Shown: positions 27,630 through 36,732, numbered from the stretch's first letter. The stretch: DNA of 64,000 nt from Acidobacteriota bacterium (GCA_013289715.1 JABCZJ010000003.1:62001-126000), one strand, 5' to 3'. Made by a program: numbers and translations. The notes: generated from the letters alone by a model not told the origin.

Positions 27630-28835
27630 ATGAAAGAAATAGCGATTGTCGGCGGCGGTCCTGCCGGTGCGCTTTGTGGCGAGCGTCTGGCCAGCGCCGG
27701 TTTTCAGGTGACGATTTACGACGAGCGCCTCGCGTGGGAAAAGCCCTGCGGCGGCGGCTTAACCCATAAAGCCATCGAAGCTTATCCCTTCCTGCTCGAT
27801 TCCCCCCAGCCGAAAAAAATCGTACGCAAGGCGGAGCTGATTTCCAGCAACGGACATCGCGCGCAATTCGAAATGAACCATCCCATCGTGATTTACGCGC
27901 GCAAAGTGCTGAACGGGCTACTGCTCGATCGCGCCATTGCCGCCGGATGCACGGCCGTCTGCTCGCGCGTGACGAATGTAAAAACCAATGGCCCGCGCGT
28001 CAGTCTGATGGCCGGTGGCGAAGAGCGCTTCTCGGATTTCATCGTCCTGGCCGCAGGAGCGCGCAATCAGTTGCTGCCGGAAACCACTGCCCTCGGCTCA
28101 AAAGATCTGGAAGTCACGCTGGGCTATTTCGTTCCCACCGAGGAAGACATCATCAAGATCAAGTTTCTGAAGCAGTTTGAAGGCTACCTGTGGTCTTTTC
28201 CGCGCGCCGATCATCTTTCCGTGGGCATCTGCGCGAAGATGGGCCAGACTTCGACGCCGGTGCTGCGCGGCCACCTTGATGCATTTTTCGAGGAAGAAAA
28301 AATTCCCCGCGCGGGCGCGCAATTTTACAGCCACGTGCTGCCTTCGCCGCAAGCCAAGACAATTCGGAGCCGCAAAATCATGGGCCGAAACTGGGCGATG
28401 GCCGGCGACGCGGCTGCTACAGTCGATCCCATCACCGGCGAGGGCCTCTACTACGCGCTGCGCTCTGGCGATTTGCTGGCACAGGCAATTGCGGCGGGTC
28501 AGCCCGAACTATATCCCGAGCAATTGCGCGCTGCTTTTTCAGCGGACCTGGAATTCGCCGCCAAGATCGCAAAAAAAGTTTTCCGTGGCACGTTCCTGGG
28601 CGGCGCCATCACCACGCGCATGGTGCAACTGCTGAATTATTCGCCCGCGTTTCGCGATCTGATTCGCGATGTGTTCAGCGGCTCTCAGGATTATCGCAGC
28701 CTCAAGCGCCGCCTGTGGGCGCAGCTCGGGATCACGCTCGCAGAATTCACGCGCAGCTTCCTCGATCCGCGCAGCATCGCGTGCGCGCGAGCTTCAGCGC
28801 CCTCGCCTGCCAGCGACCGCGAACCCGCGCAATGA
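27630..28835 (+). CDS. Geranylgeranyl-reductase-family FAD-dependent oxidoreductase
   Basis: 401 residues from ATG 27630 (AGGGG upstream). FAD-binding Rossmann fingerprint IAIVGGGPAGALCGERLASAGFQVTIYDER with GxGxxG, then KPCGGGLTHKAIEAYPFL, a family signature, and MAGDAAATVDPITGEGLYYALRSGDLLAQAI, the second FAD motif. The family reduces double bonds in isoprenoid chains (chlorophyll phytyl, archaeal or quinone side chains) or acts on other lipids. The hydrolase gene lies 20 bases upstream and the thioesterase gene overlaps by four bases, so the three probably modify one lipid. Exact substrate unknown. Confidence 0.78.
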   Translation: MKEIAIVGGGPAGALCGERLASAGFQVTIYDERLAWEKPCGGGLTHKAIEAYPFLLDSPQPKKIVRKAELISSNGHRAQFEMNHPIVIYARKVLNGLLLDRAIAAGCTAVCSRVTNVKTNGPRVSLMAGGEERFSDFIVLAAGARNQLLPETTALGSKDLEVTLGYFVPTEEDIIKIKFLKQFEGYLWSFPRADHLSVGICAKMGQTSTPVLRGHLDAFFEEEKIPRAGAQFYSHVLPSPQAKTIRSRKIMGRNWAMAGDAAATVDPITGEGLYYALRSGDLLAQAIAAGQPELYPEQLRAAFSADLEFAAKIAKKVFRGTFLGGAITTRMVQLLNYSPAFRDLIRDVFSGSQDYRSLKRRLWAQLGITLAEFTRSFLDPRSIACARASAPSPASDREPAQ

Positions 28836-29314
28836 ACAGACGTGCCAAGCCCCGCAAACGCAGCGCTCGTCCTACGAAGAAAGTAAAACGCTCCGCGACA
28901 ATTTCACACGCAGCACCCGCAGGCATGCCGCGCCTGGGCCTGGAATCTGCCGTGCAAAGCGTAGTCCCGCGCGAATGGACCATCGCGGCATTTGATCCGC
29001 GCCTTCCCGCCGTGCTCTCCACTCCCGCGATGATCGGCATGATGGAAGTCGCCGCAGCGCAGGCCGTACAACCGGAACTACCCGCCGGCTCGATTACGGT
29101 CGGCACGCGGATTGAAGTGGATCACCTGAAAGCGGTAACCGAAGGCGCCACCGTGCGCGCCGCCGCGCGCCTGGTTGGTTATCAGGGCCGCTTCTTGGTC
29201 TTCGAAGTCGAAGCCCGCTCCGGCGACCTGGTCCTCGGCCGCGGCAAAGTTCTCCGCGCCATAATCGAACCGCAGCCGTTTCAAGTGCGTGCTGCTGCGG
29301 TGAAAAATTCGTAG
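28832..29314 (+). CDS. Hotdog-fold thioesterase, fluoroacetyl-CoA-thioesterase-like
   Basis: 160 residues from ATG 28832, overlapping the flavoprotein stop as ATGA. After a very basic N-terminal tail (about 35 residues rich in Arg and Lys) the hotdog core reads FDPRLPAVLSTPAMIGMMEVAAAQAV, VGTRIEVDHLKAVTEGATVRAAARLV and FEVEARSGDLVLGRGKVLRAII. It resembles FlK-type thioesterases that hydrolyse acyl-CoA or acyl-carrier-protein thioesters; the catalytic residues seen here (Thr in STPAMI, Glu in MMEVAA, His in VDHLKA) fit that family. The basic tail is unusual. Confidence 0.72.
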   Translation: MNRRAKPRKRSARPTKKVKRSATISHAAPAGMPRLGLESAVQSVVPREWTIAAFDPRLPAVLSTPAMIGMMEVAAAQAVQPELPAGSITVGTRIEVDHLKAVTEGATVRAAARLVGYQGRFLVFEVEARSGDLVLGRGKVLRAIIEPQPFQVRAAAVKNS

Positions 29315-29398
29315 CAGCCATGTAGCGCCCGCGTCTCGCCGGCTGCTTCGTTTTTAATCCCAGCGATTTACGACGCATCCCTCCGGTAAATCCTTTGG

Positions 29399-29427
29399 TT
29401 GAGCGACACTGCTCGCCGTGCTAACCT
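29399..29427 (+). promoter_or_regulatory. Promoter of tRNA-Leu
   Basis: TTGAGC at 29399-29404, a 17-base spacer, TAACCT at 29422-29427; predicted transcription start about 10 bases before the mature tRNA. Confidence 0.55.
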
Positions 29428-29443
29428 TTCGTCTGCGTCAGAC

Positions 29444-29530
29444 GCTCGAGTGGCGGAACTGGCAGACGCGCCGGACTCAAAATCCGGTGGCCGCAAGGCC
29501 GTGTGGGTTCGATTCCCTCCTCGAGCACCA
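29444..29530 (+). tRNA. tRNA-Leu, anticodon CAA
   Basis: 87 bases with encoded CCA. The acceptor stem is GCTCGAG pairing with CTCGAGC, followed by discriminator A and CCA at 29528-29530. Anticodon arm CCGGA-CTCAAAA-TCCGG exposes CAA, which reads UUG leucine codons. A long variable arm (GTGGCCGCAAGGCCGT) marks it as class II, and the T-loop GGTTCGATTCC is intact. Confidence 0.96.
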
Positions 29531-29598
29531 TGTATATTTATATTCGCAGCGCGAGCCAATCGCGCGCGCAGCATAATCCCGCCTCCACGGAGAACGTC

Positions 29599-30672
29599 AT
29601 GAAGAACTCCTCGCCGGAAGGTGAAAACCAAAAGACGAACGAAGGGTTGACGCGCCGCCGCTTTCTGGAAGCGACGGTTGGCACCACCTTCGCATCGGCC
29701 ATGGCGGGCGGTCTACCGCCGCACGCGCATGCGCACTCAAACGCGCCTGCGGCGGCGGCTGACGCCAAGAACGGCATACCTTATCGGACGCTCGGCAACA
29801 CCGGCGAAAAGGTTTCCTCCGTCGGCCTCGGGGGCTATCACATCGGCATGCAATCCGACGAACAGGACAGCATCCGCATCATCCGCACCGCGCTCGATGA
29901 AGGCATCAATTTCCTCGACAACTGCTGGGACTACAACGGCGGAACCAGCGAAATCCGCATGGGCAAAGCGCTGCAGGACGGCTACCGGCAAAAAGCATTC
30001 CTGATGACCAAGATTGACAGCCACACCAAGCAAGGCGCCACAAGCCAAATCAATGAATCCCTGCGCCGGCTGCAAACCGATCACATTGATCTTCTGCAAT
30101 TTCACGAAGTCATTCGCGACACCGACCCCGAAGCGATTTTCGCGCCGCATGGCGCGCTCGAAGCGGCGCTGGCCGCGAAGCAGCAGGGCAAAATCCGCTA
30201 CATCGGTTTCACCGGCCACAAAAGCCCGGAAATTCACCTGAAAATGCTGAACACGTCCTTCGCGCACAAATTCACTTTCAATTCCGTGCAGATGCCGCTG
30301 AATTTAATGGACGCGCACTACGACAGTTTCGAAAAATTAGTCCTGCCCGTGCTGGTGGCGCACGATATCGGCGTGCTGGGGATGAAACCTCTGGGAAACG
30401 GATTGATCCTGCGGAGCAAAACGGCGGAGCCTGTGGAATGCTTGCAATACGCGCTGAACTTGCCCACGAGCGTTGTGATCACCGGGTGCGACACGCTGCC
30501 CATCCTGCAGCAAGCCCTGCAAACGGCGCGCACGTTCCGCCCGTTGAGCCAGGAACAGGTTGCCGCGTTGCTGGCGAAAACCGAAAAGGCCGCACAGGGT
30601 GGCGAGCACGAGCTGTACAAAACCGCCCATAATTTCGACGGCACGATCATGAATCCGCAGTGGCTGGATTAA
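29599..30672 (+). CDS. Tat-exported aldo/keto reductase
   Basis: 357 residues from ATG 29599. The twin-arginine signal reads LTRRRFLEATVGTTFASAMAG, so the folded protein is exported to the periplasm. The AKR barrel follows: YRTLGNTGEKVSSVGLGGYHIG, then FLDNCWDYNGGTSEIRMG (catalytic Asp and Tyr), LMTKIDSH (Lys), and IDLLQFHEV (His); the tetrad is complete. The C-terminal helix is long, as in Tat-exported AKRs with an extra domain. Substrate unknown; NADPH in the periplasm is unusual, so the cofactor may be loaded before export. Confidence 0.83.
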   Translation: MKNSSPEGENQKTNEGLTRRRFLEATVGTTFASAMAGGLPPHAHAHSNAPAAAADAKNGIPYRTLGNTGEKVSSVGLGGYHIGMQSDEQDSIRIIRTALDEGINFLDNCWDYNGGTSEIRMGKALQDGYRQKAFLMTKIDSHTKQGATSQINESLRRLQTDHIDLLQFHEVIRDTDPEAIFAPHGALEAALAAKQQGKIRYIGFTGHKSPEIHLKMLNTSFAHKFTFNSVQMPLNLMDAHYDSFEKLVLPVLVAHDIGVLGMKPLGNGLILRSKTAEPVECLQYALNLPTSVVITGCDTLPILQQALQTARTFRPLSQEQVAALLAKTEKAAQGGEHELYKTAHNFDGTIMNPQWLD

Positions 30673-30696
30673 CGCCTAGCCTAAAAATATATCGTG

Positions 30697-30735
30697 TGTC
30701 ATCCCGAGCGTAGCGAGGGATCTGCTTTTCTCTGA
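30697..30735. repeat. Intergenic repeat C, single copy
   Basis: TGTCATCCCGAGCGTAGCGAGGGATCTGCTTTTC-type element, shown here in part. Short internal palindrome CGAGCGTAGCGAG-like. Related copies lie as an inverted pair at 36544-36652. It lies between the aldo/keto reductase and the 3' end of the exporter. Confidence 0.6.
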
Positions 30736-30764
30736 AACGCCCGAGCGAATGACTGTTCCCCGCA

Positions 30765-32753
30765 CTAACTTCCGCTGCCACCGCGAATCAGCCGTATCGC
30801 TTCCGGCAGCGCTGCAGCTTCTGCCGTCGTGCCGCCTCCCGCACCGCGCGAAGCAGCACCATTGGCATCCTGCGCGTCCGCTGATCCATCGCCGCCCTCG
30901 CCGGGCGCGAGAAACAAATTCGATTCCAAGCCGTGCTGCTTCGTGTAGAGATCGTAATATCGTCCGTGTGCCGCGTACAACGACGCGTGCGTGCCCCGCT
31001 CGATAATCCGCCCGGCCTCGAGCACCAGAATCTGGTCGGCGCGCCGCACCGTCGACAATCGGTGCGCAATCACAAAGGTAGTGCGTCCGCGCATCAGGTA
31101 GCGCAATCCCTCCTGAATGAACGCCTCCGATTCCGAATCCAGGCTCGAAGTCGCCTCGTCCAAAATCAGAATCCGCGGATCGGCCAGAATCGCGCGCGCG
31201 ATGGAAACGCGCTGGCGCTGCCCACCGGAAAGTTTCACTCCGCGCTCGCCCACCACAGTATCGTATTTCCTCTCGAAATTTTCGGCAAATTCATCCACGC
31301 GCGCGATGCGGCAAGCGGCCAGGATTTCTTCTTCCGTAGCGTTCGGGCGCGAAAAGCCCACGTTCTCGCGAATCGAGCCGTCGAATAGAAAAGTTTCCTG
31401 CAGCACCACGCCCAGCTGCGTGCGGTAGGAATCCAGGCGCACTTTCGCCAAATCCACGCCATCCACCAGCACGCGCCCGCTCGTCGGCACATAAAAAGCC
31501 GCGATTAATCCAATTACTGTGGATTTTCCCGCGCCCGAAGGACCAACCAGTGCCGTCACCGTTCCCGGTTGTGAGTTAAAGCTGATTTCGTGCAGAACTT
31601 CCTTGCCCGTGTCGTATGAAAAACTCACATCCTCGAATGTCACTGCGCCGTGAATGCGCTCCAGCGATTCGCGGCGGTTGGGATCTTCGTCTTCGGGGTT
31701 TTCGTTCAGCACTTCGCGCGTGCGCTCGAGGCCCGCCAAGGCTTCCGTGATCTGCGGCCCGATCGCCACGATCTGGAAAACCGGCGCGATCAGAAATCCC
31801 AGGAACATTGTGTACGAAAAGAACGTTCCGGGTGTCATGGTCCCAGCGAGAATTTGCCGCGCACCGAGAAACATGATCATCGCGCTGACGATTCCCATCA
31901 GGCTGGTGGCCGAAAGGCTCATCAACGAAGTCGCTGTGAGCGTCTGCAGCACGTTGTCCAGCAGCCGCTGCACGCCCGCGCCAAACACTTTTTCCTCGCG
32001 CGCTTCGGCGTGATAGCCCTTCACCACGCGCACGCCGCCGATGGACTCGGTCAGCCGGCCCGTCACTTCGGCGTTGATTTTCGGCCGCGCGCGAAAAATT
32101 GGGCGAATCGTCTTGAACGCCCGGTTCAGCGTTATACCAAAAATAAAAAGCACGATGAACGCCACCGCCGTCATGCTCACGCTGGTGCGCAGCAGATACA
32201 CCATGGCGAACACGGCCGTCAGGATTCCACCCGCGAATTCCACCAGCCCCGTGCCGATCAGGTTGCGCACACCTTCCACATCACTCATGATGCGCGAGAT
32301 CAACACGCCGGTTTTGTTCGCGTCGTAGAACGATACTGGCAACCGCCCGATATGCGCTTGTACTTTCTCGCGCAGCTCGGAAATCATGCGCCAGGAGGAT
32401 TTCGATAGCAGCTGCGTGAGCGCGTACGACGTGAGGCCCTGGATCACGGTCGCAGTTACCACCACCAGGACGATCACTGGCAGCAGGCGCGCTTGGCGTT
32501 TCAGAATTACGTCGTCGAGGAAGTATTTTGTAGAGGCCGGCAGGACCAGGCCGGAAACGCGGTTGATCACCATCAGCCCGAAACCTATTGCCAGAACTCC
32601 GCGGCGCGGTTTGATCAGCGCCAGAACGTCAGGCAACAGCTTCCAGTCGAATTTTGCCTTCGCCGGCTTTCCGTCGCCGCTGTTCTTCCTTTCCTGGCGC
32701 TCCATGCGGTTGCCCATGCGTTCCACGCCAGGACTGGTTTGTCTACCGAGCAT
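30765..32753 (-). CDS. MsbA-like ABC exporter, fused permease and ATPase
   Basis: 662 residues, one half-transporter that would dimerise. About six membrane helices occupy residues 50-340 (RRGVLAIGFGLMVINRVSGLVLP, ending TPGTFFSYTMFLGFLIAPVFQI). The ATPase has Walker A GPSGAGKST, Q-loop LQETFLFDGSIRENVGF, signature LSGGQRQRVSIARA, Walker B RILILDEATSSLDSE and H-loop FVIAHRLSTV. The last about 60 residues are an Ala/Gly-rich tail. Lipid A, other lipids or drugs are all possible substrates. Internal starts at 32717 and 32705 are also possible. Confidence 0.87.
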   Translation of the reverse strand: MLGRQTSPGVERMGNRMERQERKNSGDGKPAKAKFDWKLLPDVLALIKPRRGVLAIGFGLMVINRVSGLVLPASTKYFLDDVILKRQARLLPVIVLVVVTATVIQGLTSYALTQLLSKSSWRMISELREKVQAHIGRLPVSFYDANKTGVLISRIMSDVEGVRNLIGTGLVEFAGGILTAVFAMVYLLRTSVSMTAVAFIVLFIFGITLNRAFKTIRPIFRARPKINAEVTGRLTESIGGVRVVKGYHAEAREEKVFGAGVQRLLDNVLQTLTATSLMSLSATSLMGIVSAMIMFLGARQILAGTMTPGTFFSYTMFLGFLIAPVFQIVAIGPQITEALAGLERTREVLNENPEDEDPNRRESLERIHGAVTFEDVSFSYDTGKEVLHEISFNSQPGTVTALVGPSGAGKSTVIGLIAAFYVPTSGRVLVDGVDLAKVRLDSYRTQLGVVLQETFLFDGSIRENVGFSRPNATEEEILAACRIARVDEFAENFERKYDTVVGERGVKLSGGQRQRVSIARAILADPRILILDEATSSLDSESEAFIQEGLRYLMRGRTTFVIAHRLSTVRRADQILVLEAGRIIERGTHASLYAAHGRYYDLYTKQHGLESNLFLAPGEGGDGSADAQDANGAASRGAGGGTTAEAAALPEAIRLIRGGSGS

Positions 32754-32942
32754 TCTTCACTATACCTTGAAACCCGCGCACCCCGCTGAAGCGCCACGCA
32801 GCCGAGTTTCCTGCCAAGAATTTGCAATGATGTGCGTACATCCTAAGATGCGGGCGACGGCGGCCGCGACGCAATTTTCGCTCCGAGTCGCGTGCTACTT
32901 ACGAACCCGCACGAGCAGTGCTTTCTCTGTGCCCCCCGGTTT

Positions 32943-33017
32943 TCTGACGATGCGACGAGCATCGTCGTCCTGAGGCCAGCACCTTTGCTTCAAGCCGGTC
33001 GAAGGATCTCTCCCTCC
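32943..33017. repeat. Intergenic repeat B, copy 1
   Basis: About 75 bases beginning CTGACGATGCGACGAGCATC and ending GAAGGATCTCTCCCTC. The copy at 39361-39435 matches at most positions. The rest of the 356-base gap 32754-33109 holds nothing else I recognise. Confidence 0.75.
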
Positions 33018-33109
33018 TTTCTCCGTGTTCTCGGTGTTGAATCTTTCCGCCGTTCGCTGAAGCTCCGCCGCAGTTGTCCCGCCTCCGCACGGGTGATAGA
33101 CTTCCCTGC

Positions 33110-33511
33110 ATGGCCAAGAAAAAACCAGCAAGCAAAGAGAAATCCGCGAAGAAACCGGCAATCCCAAGCAAGAAAAAAATCGCCAAGAAGAAGATCGCGC
33201 CGAAGAAGAGGCCCGCTCGTCGCAAGAAGATATCCGCTCCCCGCGCGCCCGCCGAACTCTCCAATCCTATCTTGCCGCCCAGCGGCCGCGGCCTAGGTCC
33301 CGCCGCCGGCGGACAGTCCGGCGACAACCAAGGCCTCTCGCGCAAGGAATTCGCGGGCTCGGAAAGCGTGGAAGAATTGGCTGAAGAAGGGCAGGACTAC
33401 GAAGCGGAAGTCGTCGCCGGCGTACAAAATGCCCGCGATCCCGACCAGGGTGAAGTAACAACGAAGGAAGTTCCCGAAGACGATGTACCCACCGAATACG
33501 ACGAACAATAA
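33110..33511 (+). CDS. Small Lys-rich, acidic-tailed protein of unknown function
   Basis: 133 residues from ATG 33110. The first about 45 are a Lys/Pro-rich tail (MAKKKPASKEKSAKKPAIPS then KKKIAKKKIAPKKRPARRKK), like histone-H1-type C-terminal tails. A proline/glycine linker follows, then an acidic C-terminal region EFAGSESVEELAEEGQDYEAEVVAGVQ, VPEDDVPTEYDEQ. The strong charge split suggests DNA or nucleoid binding with a separate acidic conserved domain. No family assigned with confidence. No clear ribosome-binding site; a start further upstream at 33074 is possible. Confidence 0.55.
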   Translation: MAKKKPASKEKSAKKPAIPSKKKIAKKKIAPKKRPARRKKISAPRAPAELSNPILPPSGRGLGPAAGGQSGDNQGLSRKEFAGSESVEELAEEGQDYEAEVVAGVQNARDPDQGEVTTKEVPEDDVPTEYDEQ

Positions 33512-33654
33512 AACGCGCGCGCCAGCGATAAGCCGCGGCAACTCCGGCGCTCGACCCAGGACCACTGGCGATCCTGGGTCGCCCGCAATCCTGGGCCGAG
33601 CAGCGCGAAGTTACGTTGCGCAGCGCCTTTCGAGTCGATCAACTGCCGTACGCC

Positions 33655-33945
33655 CTAATTCCCGCCGGCGGTATGGCTTTTTGCGCGTTCGCCGCGTTCT
33701 TCGCTGTACGTTTCATCCGGGTCACGAATATTGTGCGCTGGTTGGTCGTGGAGTGTCCTCATGAATGCGTCTACTTCTTCCGAGGCCCTCTCGCGCGCGA
33801 TGCCGTAGCGTTCCTGAATGCGTCCGATCAGTTTGTCACGCTTGCCGGAGATCACTTGCAAATCGTCATCAGTCAAGTTTCCCCATTTTTCGCGCACCTG
33901 GCCCTTATACTGCTTCCATTTCCCTTCCAATTGATCGAAGTTCAT
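33655..33945 (-). CDS. CsbD-family stress-response protein
   Basis: 96 residues: MNFDQLEGKWKQYKGQVREKWGNLTDDDLQVISGKRDKLIGRIQERYGI is the complete CsbD core (quoted in parts: LEGKWKQYKGQ, KWGNLTDDDL, GKRDKLIGRIQERYG). A 45-residue hydrophilic extension follows. GGGGAAG precedes the ATG. CsbD proteins are sigma-B-type general stress proteins of unknown mechanism, here close to a PP2C/STAS stress circuit. Confidence 0.86.
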   Translation of the reverse strand: MNFDQLEGKWKQYKGQVREKWGNLTDDDLQVISGKRDKLIGRIQERYGIARERASEEVDAFMRTLHDQPAHNIRDPDETYSEERGERAKSHTAGGN

Positions 33946-34528
33946 TGATGGTCTTCCCCTTTGCGATAGGAACCGCGCTCACTTGCGCCACGAGCCGTTT
34001 CCGAATATCGCGTTCGAACGTCCGCAGGAGACCCACGCAATGCGTTTGCCAGCACCGAGGCGAAATCTGAAGTTGAACCGGCAGAGCAACATCCGCCGCA
34101 CGGCAGTGCAGGTGCGCATGTATCGGCCCGGCCTGTTGCCGTGTAATTTTGCACCGGTTTCGGTGGATTTTCCCCCCGCCTATGCCGACCTTCAGAAATC
34201 GTAGTACTCGTGAAAGCTTCCATCGCGTGCATCGCCATACACATAGGCACACCCCGTAACATTGCCGCGTCTTCGTTGTTATAAAATTGTCACATCGGAT
34301 TGGCCCGGGTAACCATGCTTGTTACCATTGCATCAGCTAGACATACGCTCGGGCATGATTTGAACCTTTTCAGTTTATTTTTGCGTCAAAAGCTCGCGAC
34401 TCGGGTTCGTACGCGGCATGCAGGGAAGATTCGCTGGTTCGGTCACGCGGGTGGCCGCTCGGTCGGTGAAAACACTTAGCGGAAGGCGCTGATCGTCGTT
34501 CGTACATCTCGTGCGAAGGGACAAGCCG
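33946..34528. other. 583-base intergenic region with an inverted repeat
   Basis: No protein-coding reading convinces me. An inverted repeat GGTAAC-CATGCTT-GTTACC lies at 34308-34326, about 200 bases before the protease start, and could be an operator. The region also should hold promoters for the divergent CsbD and lipoprotein genes. Confidence 0.4.
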
Positions 34529-36460
34529 ATGAAAAACGGTGCGTGTTTGGCGGGCATACTGGCCGTAGCCGGAGCCTTGGGGTTGACGGCCTGTGGCAGC
34601 GGCGGCGGTTCCAGCACTCCGATCGTGGTCTCCATTAATACCGATGTCTCAAATATCGAGACCTTCCAGACCGTGCAATTCAGTGCCACCGTGACCGGGA
34701 CTTCGAATACCGCCGTCACCTGGGAGCTCAGCTGCAATACGACGCCCGCCTCGGTTTGCGGCTCGATGTCCGCCAGCGGCATGTACGTGGCGCCGAATAC
34801 GGTGCCGACGCTTGCTACCGCGAGCAGCACTGATCCGGCCCAGTTGATCGTGACCGCGATTTCGCAAGCCGATTCTAACGCTTCCGCTAGCACCGGAGTA
34901 TTCACCATTGACTCGCTGAACATGCAGCGTTACACCGCACCGGTGCCGCTGGGCTCATCCGGCTCGAATGCGAATGCTATCTGCCTAACCCCCGCGCCCG
35001 GATTTTGCTTCGGCGGAACTTTGGGATCGTTGCTGACAAGCAACGCGACTCCGCCGGCGGTTGTTATCCTGTCCAACAATCACGTTCTCGGCCTGAGCGA
35101 TGGCGCAACCATCGGGCAAGAAGTGACTCAACCCGGCGTGATCGAAACGGGTTGTTCCCTAACCGGAACGATCAACGTGGCGACTGTGACCAACATCCTG
35201 AATCTGCAGACGCAACCCATTCCGGCGTTTCCAGTGGACGTCACGACGGCGCAGATCACCACCGGACAGGTGGACCTCACCGGCACCATCCTGGAATTGG
35301 GCGCGCTCAGCAATGGCGTGCCCCAGCCTGCTCCTCCCGCCGCCGGTACGGGTATGGCTGCCAGCATGAATGAATTATTGACGAAAAGCGGCCGTACTAC
35401 GGGTTTGACTTGCGCGAAGGTCGAAACACTAAACACTTCGGCGCATGTCGAGTACGAAGAGGGATGCGCGACTACCACGTCCTTTACGGTCGCCTATACC
35501 GACGAAATCGTGGTCGCGAACATGTCCAACGAACAAAGCTTCATCGGCGATGGAGATTCCGGCTCGTTGGCTGTGGACCAGGCGACCGCGCAGCCTGTCG
35601 CACTGATGTTTGCCGGCAGTGATACCAGCGCCATTGGTAATCCGGTCGCCGATGTCCTCAACGCGCTGCACACCAGCACAGGGCACACATACTCGTTTGT
35701 CGGCGGCGCGCAGCACACCGTACCGGGATGTTCGTTGCCGGGTCTCAGCTCCGTGAAAGTGACGCCGCAAGCATCCGCCGCGCTTCCCTCCAGCACAGCA
35801 CAACGCGGGCAGGCGGCCGCAGCGAACTACAGCACGCAAATCATGAGTACGCCTGGCGTCTCGGCCTACGGCGGAGGCGGCAGCCTCGATGCGCCGCAAG
35901 AGCCCGCCGTCCTGATCTTCGTCGCGCCCCGAGGATCACACGCTGGCATTCCGACGACGATTGACGGCGTGCGCACCCGCCGTATCGAGTCGAATTCCGC
36001 TTCCGCGCAAGGCGCGTTGAGCGCGCAGCAAAGCGCGCAGCTCGCATCAGAATCGGCCCAGGCACAAGCGATGGAAATTCCCGCCAGCGCCATCGAGCAA
36101 ACCAAGGCCATCAAAGAGCAGCACGTGGCGGAACTGATGAGCGATCCCGCGGTAGTCGGTGTGGGCGTCAGCGCCAGCCTCGATAGCCCCGGCGATCCGG
36201 CGCTAATGATTTACGTGCTGAAAGGCAAAGCGCACCGCGCGATACCAACGACCATCGACGGCGTGCGCACTCGCATCAAGGAAACCAGCCCGTTCCGCGC
36301 GAACGTGTCGCACCCGCTGAAGTCCCCCGCACGCGCCGGCTGCCAGGCGCCGAAGAATGCGCCCGCGACCACGCTAAATGCCGCTCCCGCGCTGCTGCAA
36401 TCAAGCGCAGCGCCAAGTCCCAGCGTCCAACCAATCGCTCTCACAACCACGCAGCGCTAG
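34529..36460 (+). CDS. Lipoprotein trypsin-like protease with duplicated C-terminal modules
   Basis: 643 residues from ATG 34529. Lipobox GLTACGSGGG makes it a surface lipoprotein. Residues about 30-125 look like a bacterial Ig-like domain (VSINTDVSNIETFQTVQFSA). The middle, about 145-410, has a trypsin-like layout: ILSNNHVLGLSDG with the His near 187, and GDGDSGSLAVD with the nucleophile Ser near 345. Two copies of one module follow, each ending IPTTIDGVRTR (near 473 and 571) and preceded by PGVSAYGGGGSLDAPQEPAV and PAVVGVGVSASLDSPGDPAL. Similar modules occur at the N-termini of Nal1-like proteases, where they may act as inhibitor domains. A Pro/Ala-rich tail ends the protein. Confidence 0.65.
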   Translation: MKNGACLAGILAVAGALGLTACGSGGGSSTPIVVSINTDVSNIETFQTVQFSATVTGTSNTAVTWELSCNTTPASVCGSMSASGMYVAPNTVPTLATASSTDPAQLIVTAISQADSNASASTGVFTIDSLNMQRYTAPVPLGSSGSNANAICLTPAPGFCFGGTLGSLLTSNATPPAVVILSNNHVLGLSDGATIGQEVTQPGVIETGCSLTGTINVATVTNILNLQTQPIPAFPVDVTTAQITTGQVDLTGTILELGALSNGVPQPAPPAAGTGMAASMNELLTKSGRTTGLTCAKVETLNTSAHVEYEEGCATTTSFTVAYTDEIVVANMSNEQSFIGDGDSGSLAVDQATAQPVALMFAGSDTSAIGNPVADVLNALHTSTGHTYSFVGGAQHTVPGCSLPGLSSVKVTPQASAALPSSTAQRGQAAAANYSTQIMSTPGVSAYGGGGSLDAPQEPAVLIFVAPRGSHAGIPTTIDGVRTRRIESNSASAQGALSAQQSAQLASESAQAQAMEIPASAIEQTKAIKEQHVAELMSDPAVVGVGVSASLDSPGDPALMIYVLKGKAHRAIPTTIDGVRTRIKETSPFRANVSHPLKSPARAGCQAPKNAPATTLNAAPALLQSSAAPSPSVQPIALTTTQR

Positions 36461-36543
36461 CATGTCAAAATAAACTTGGCGCGCGTCGCCCGAGCGAGTC
36501 TTCGCCGCGGAGCCTCGTCCGTTCGCCACAAAAAGCCAGTAGG

Positions 36544-36652
36544 TGTCGTCCCGAACCCGCGACAGCGGGTGAAGGAGCTGCTTTTCGTAAAAATGCAAAG
36601 GAAAAAACAGATTCCTCGGGCATCACCCGCCCTCGGAATGACAGTTTTGAGC
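36544..36652. repeat. Intergenic repeat C, inverted pair
   Basis: TGTCGTCCCGAACCCGCG... at 36544 reads inward as repeat C, and the reverse complement from 36652 begins TGTCATTCCGAGGGCGGG, the same element inverted. Both share GGATCTG/GAGCTGC then TTTT. The pair could form a long cruciform between the protease gene and the phosphatase gene. The rest of 36461-36732 holds nothing else I recognise. Confidence 0.65.
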
Positions 36653-36732
36653 ATATTTCCGCAAACCGTGTTGCTCGTCAGCTTTTCTCTGCGTACTCCG
36701 CGTCTCTGCGGTAAAATCCGCCTCGACCTGAC

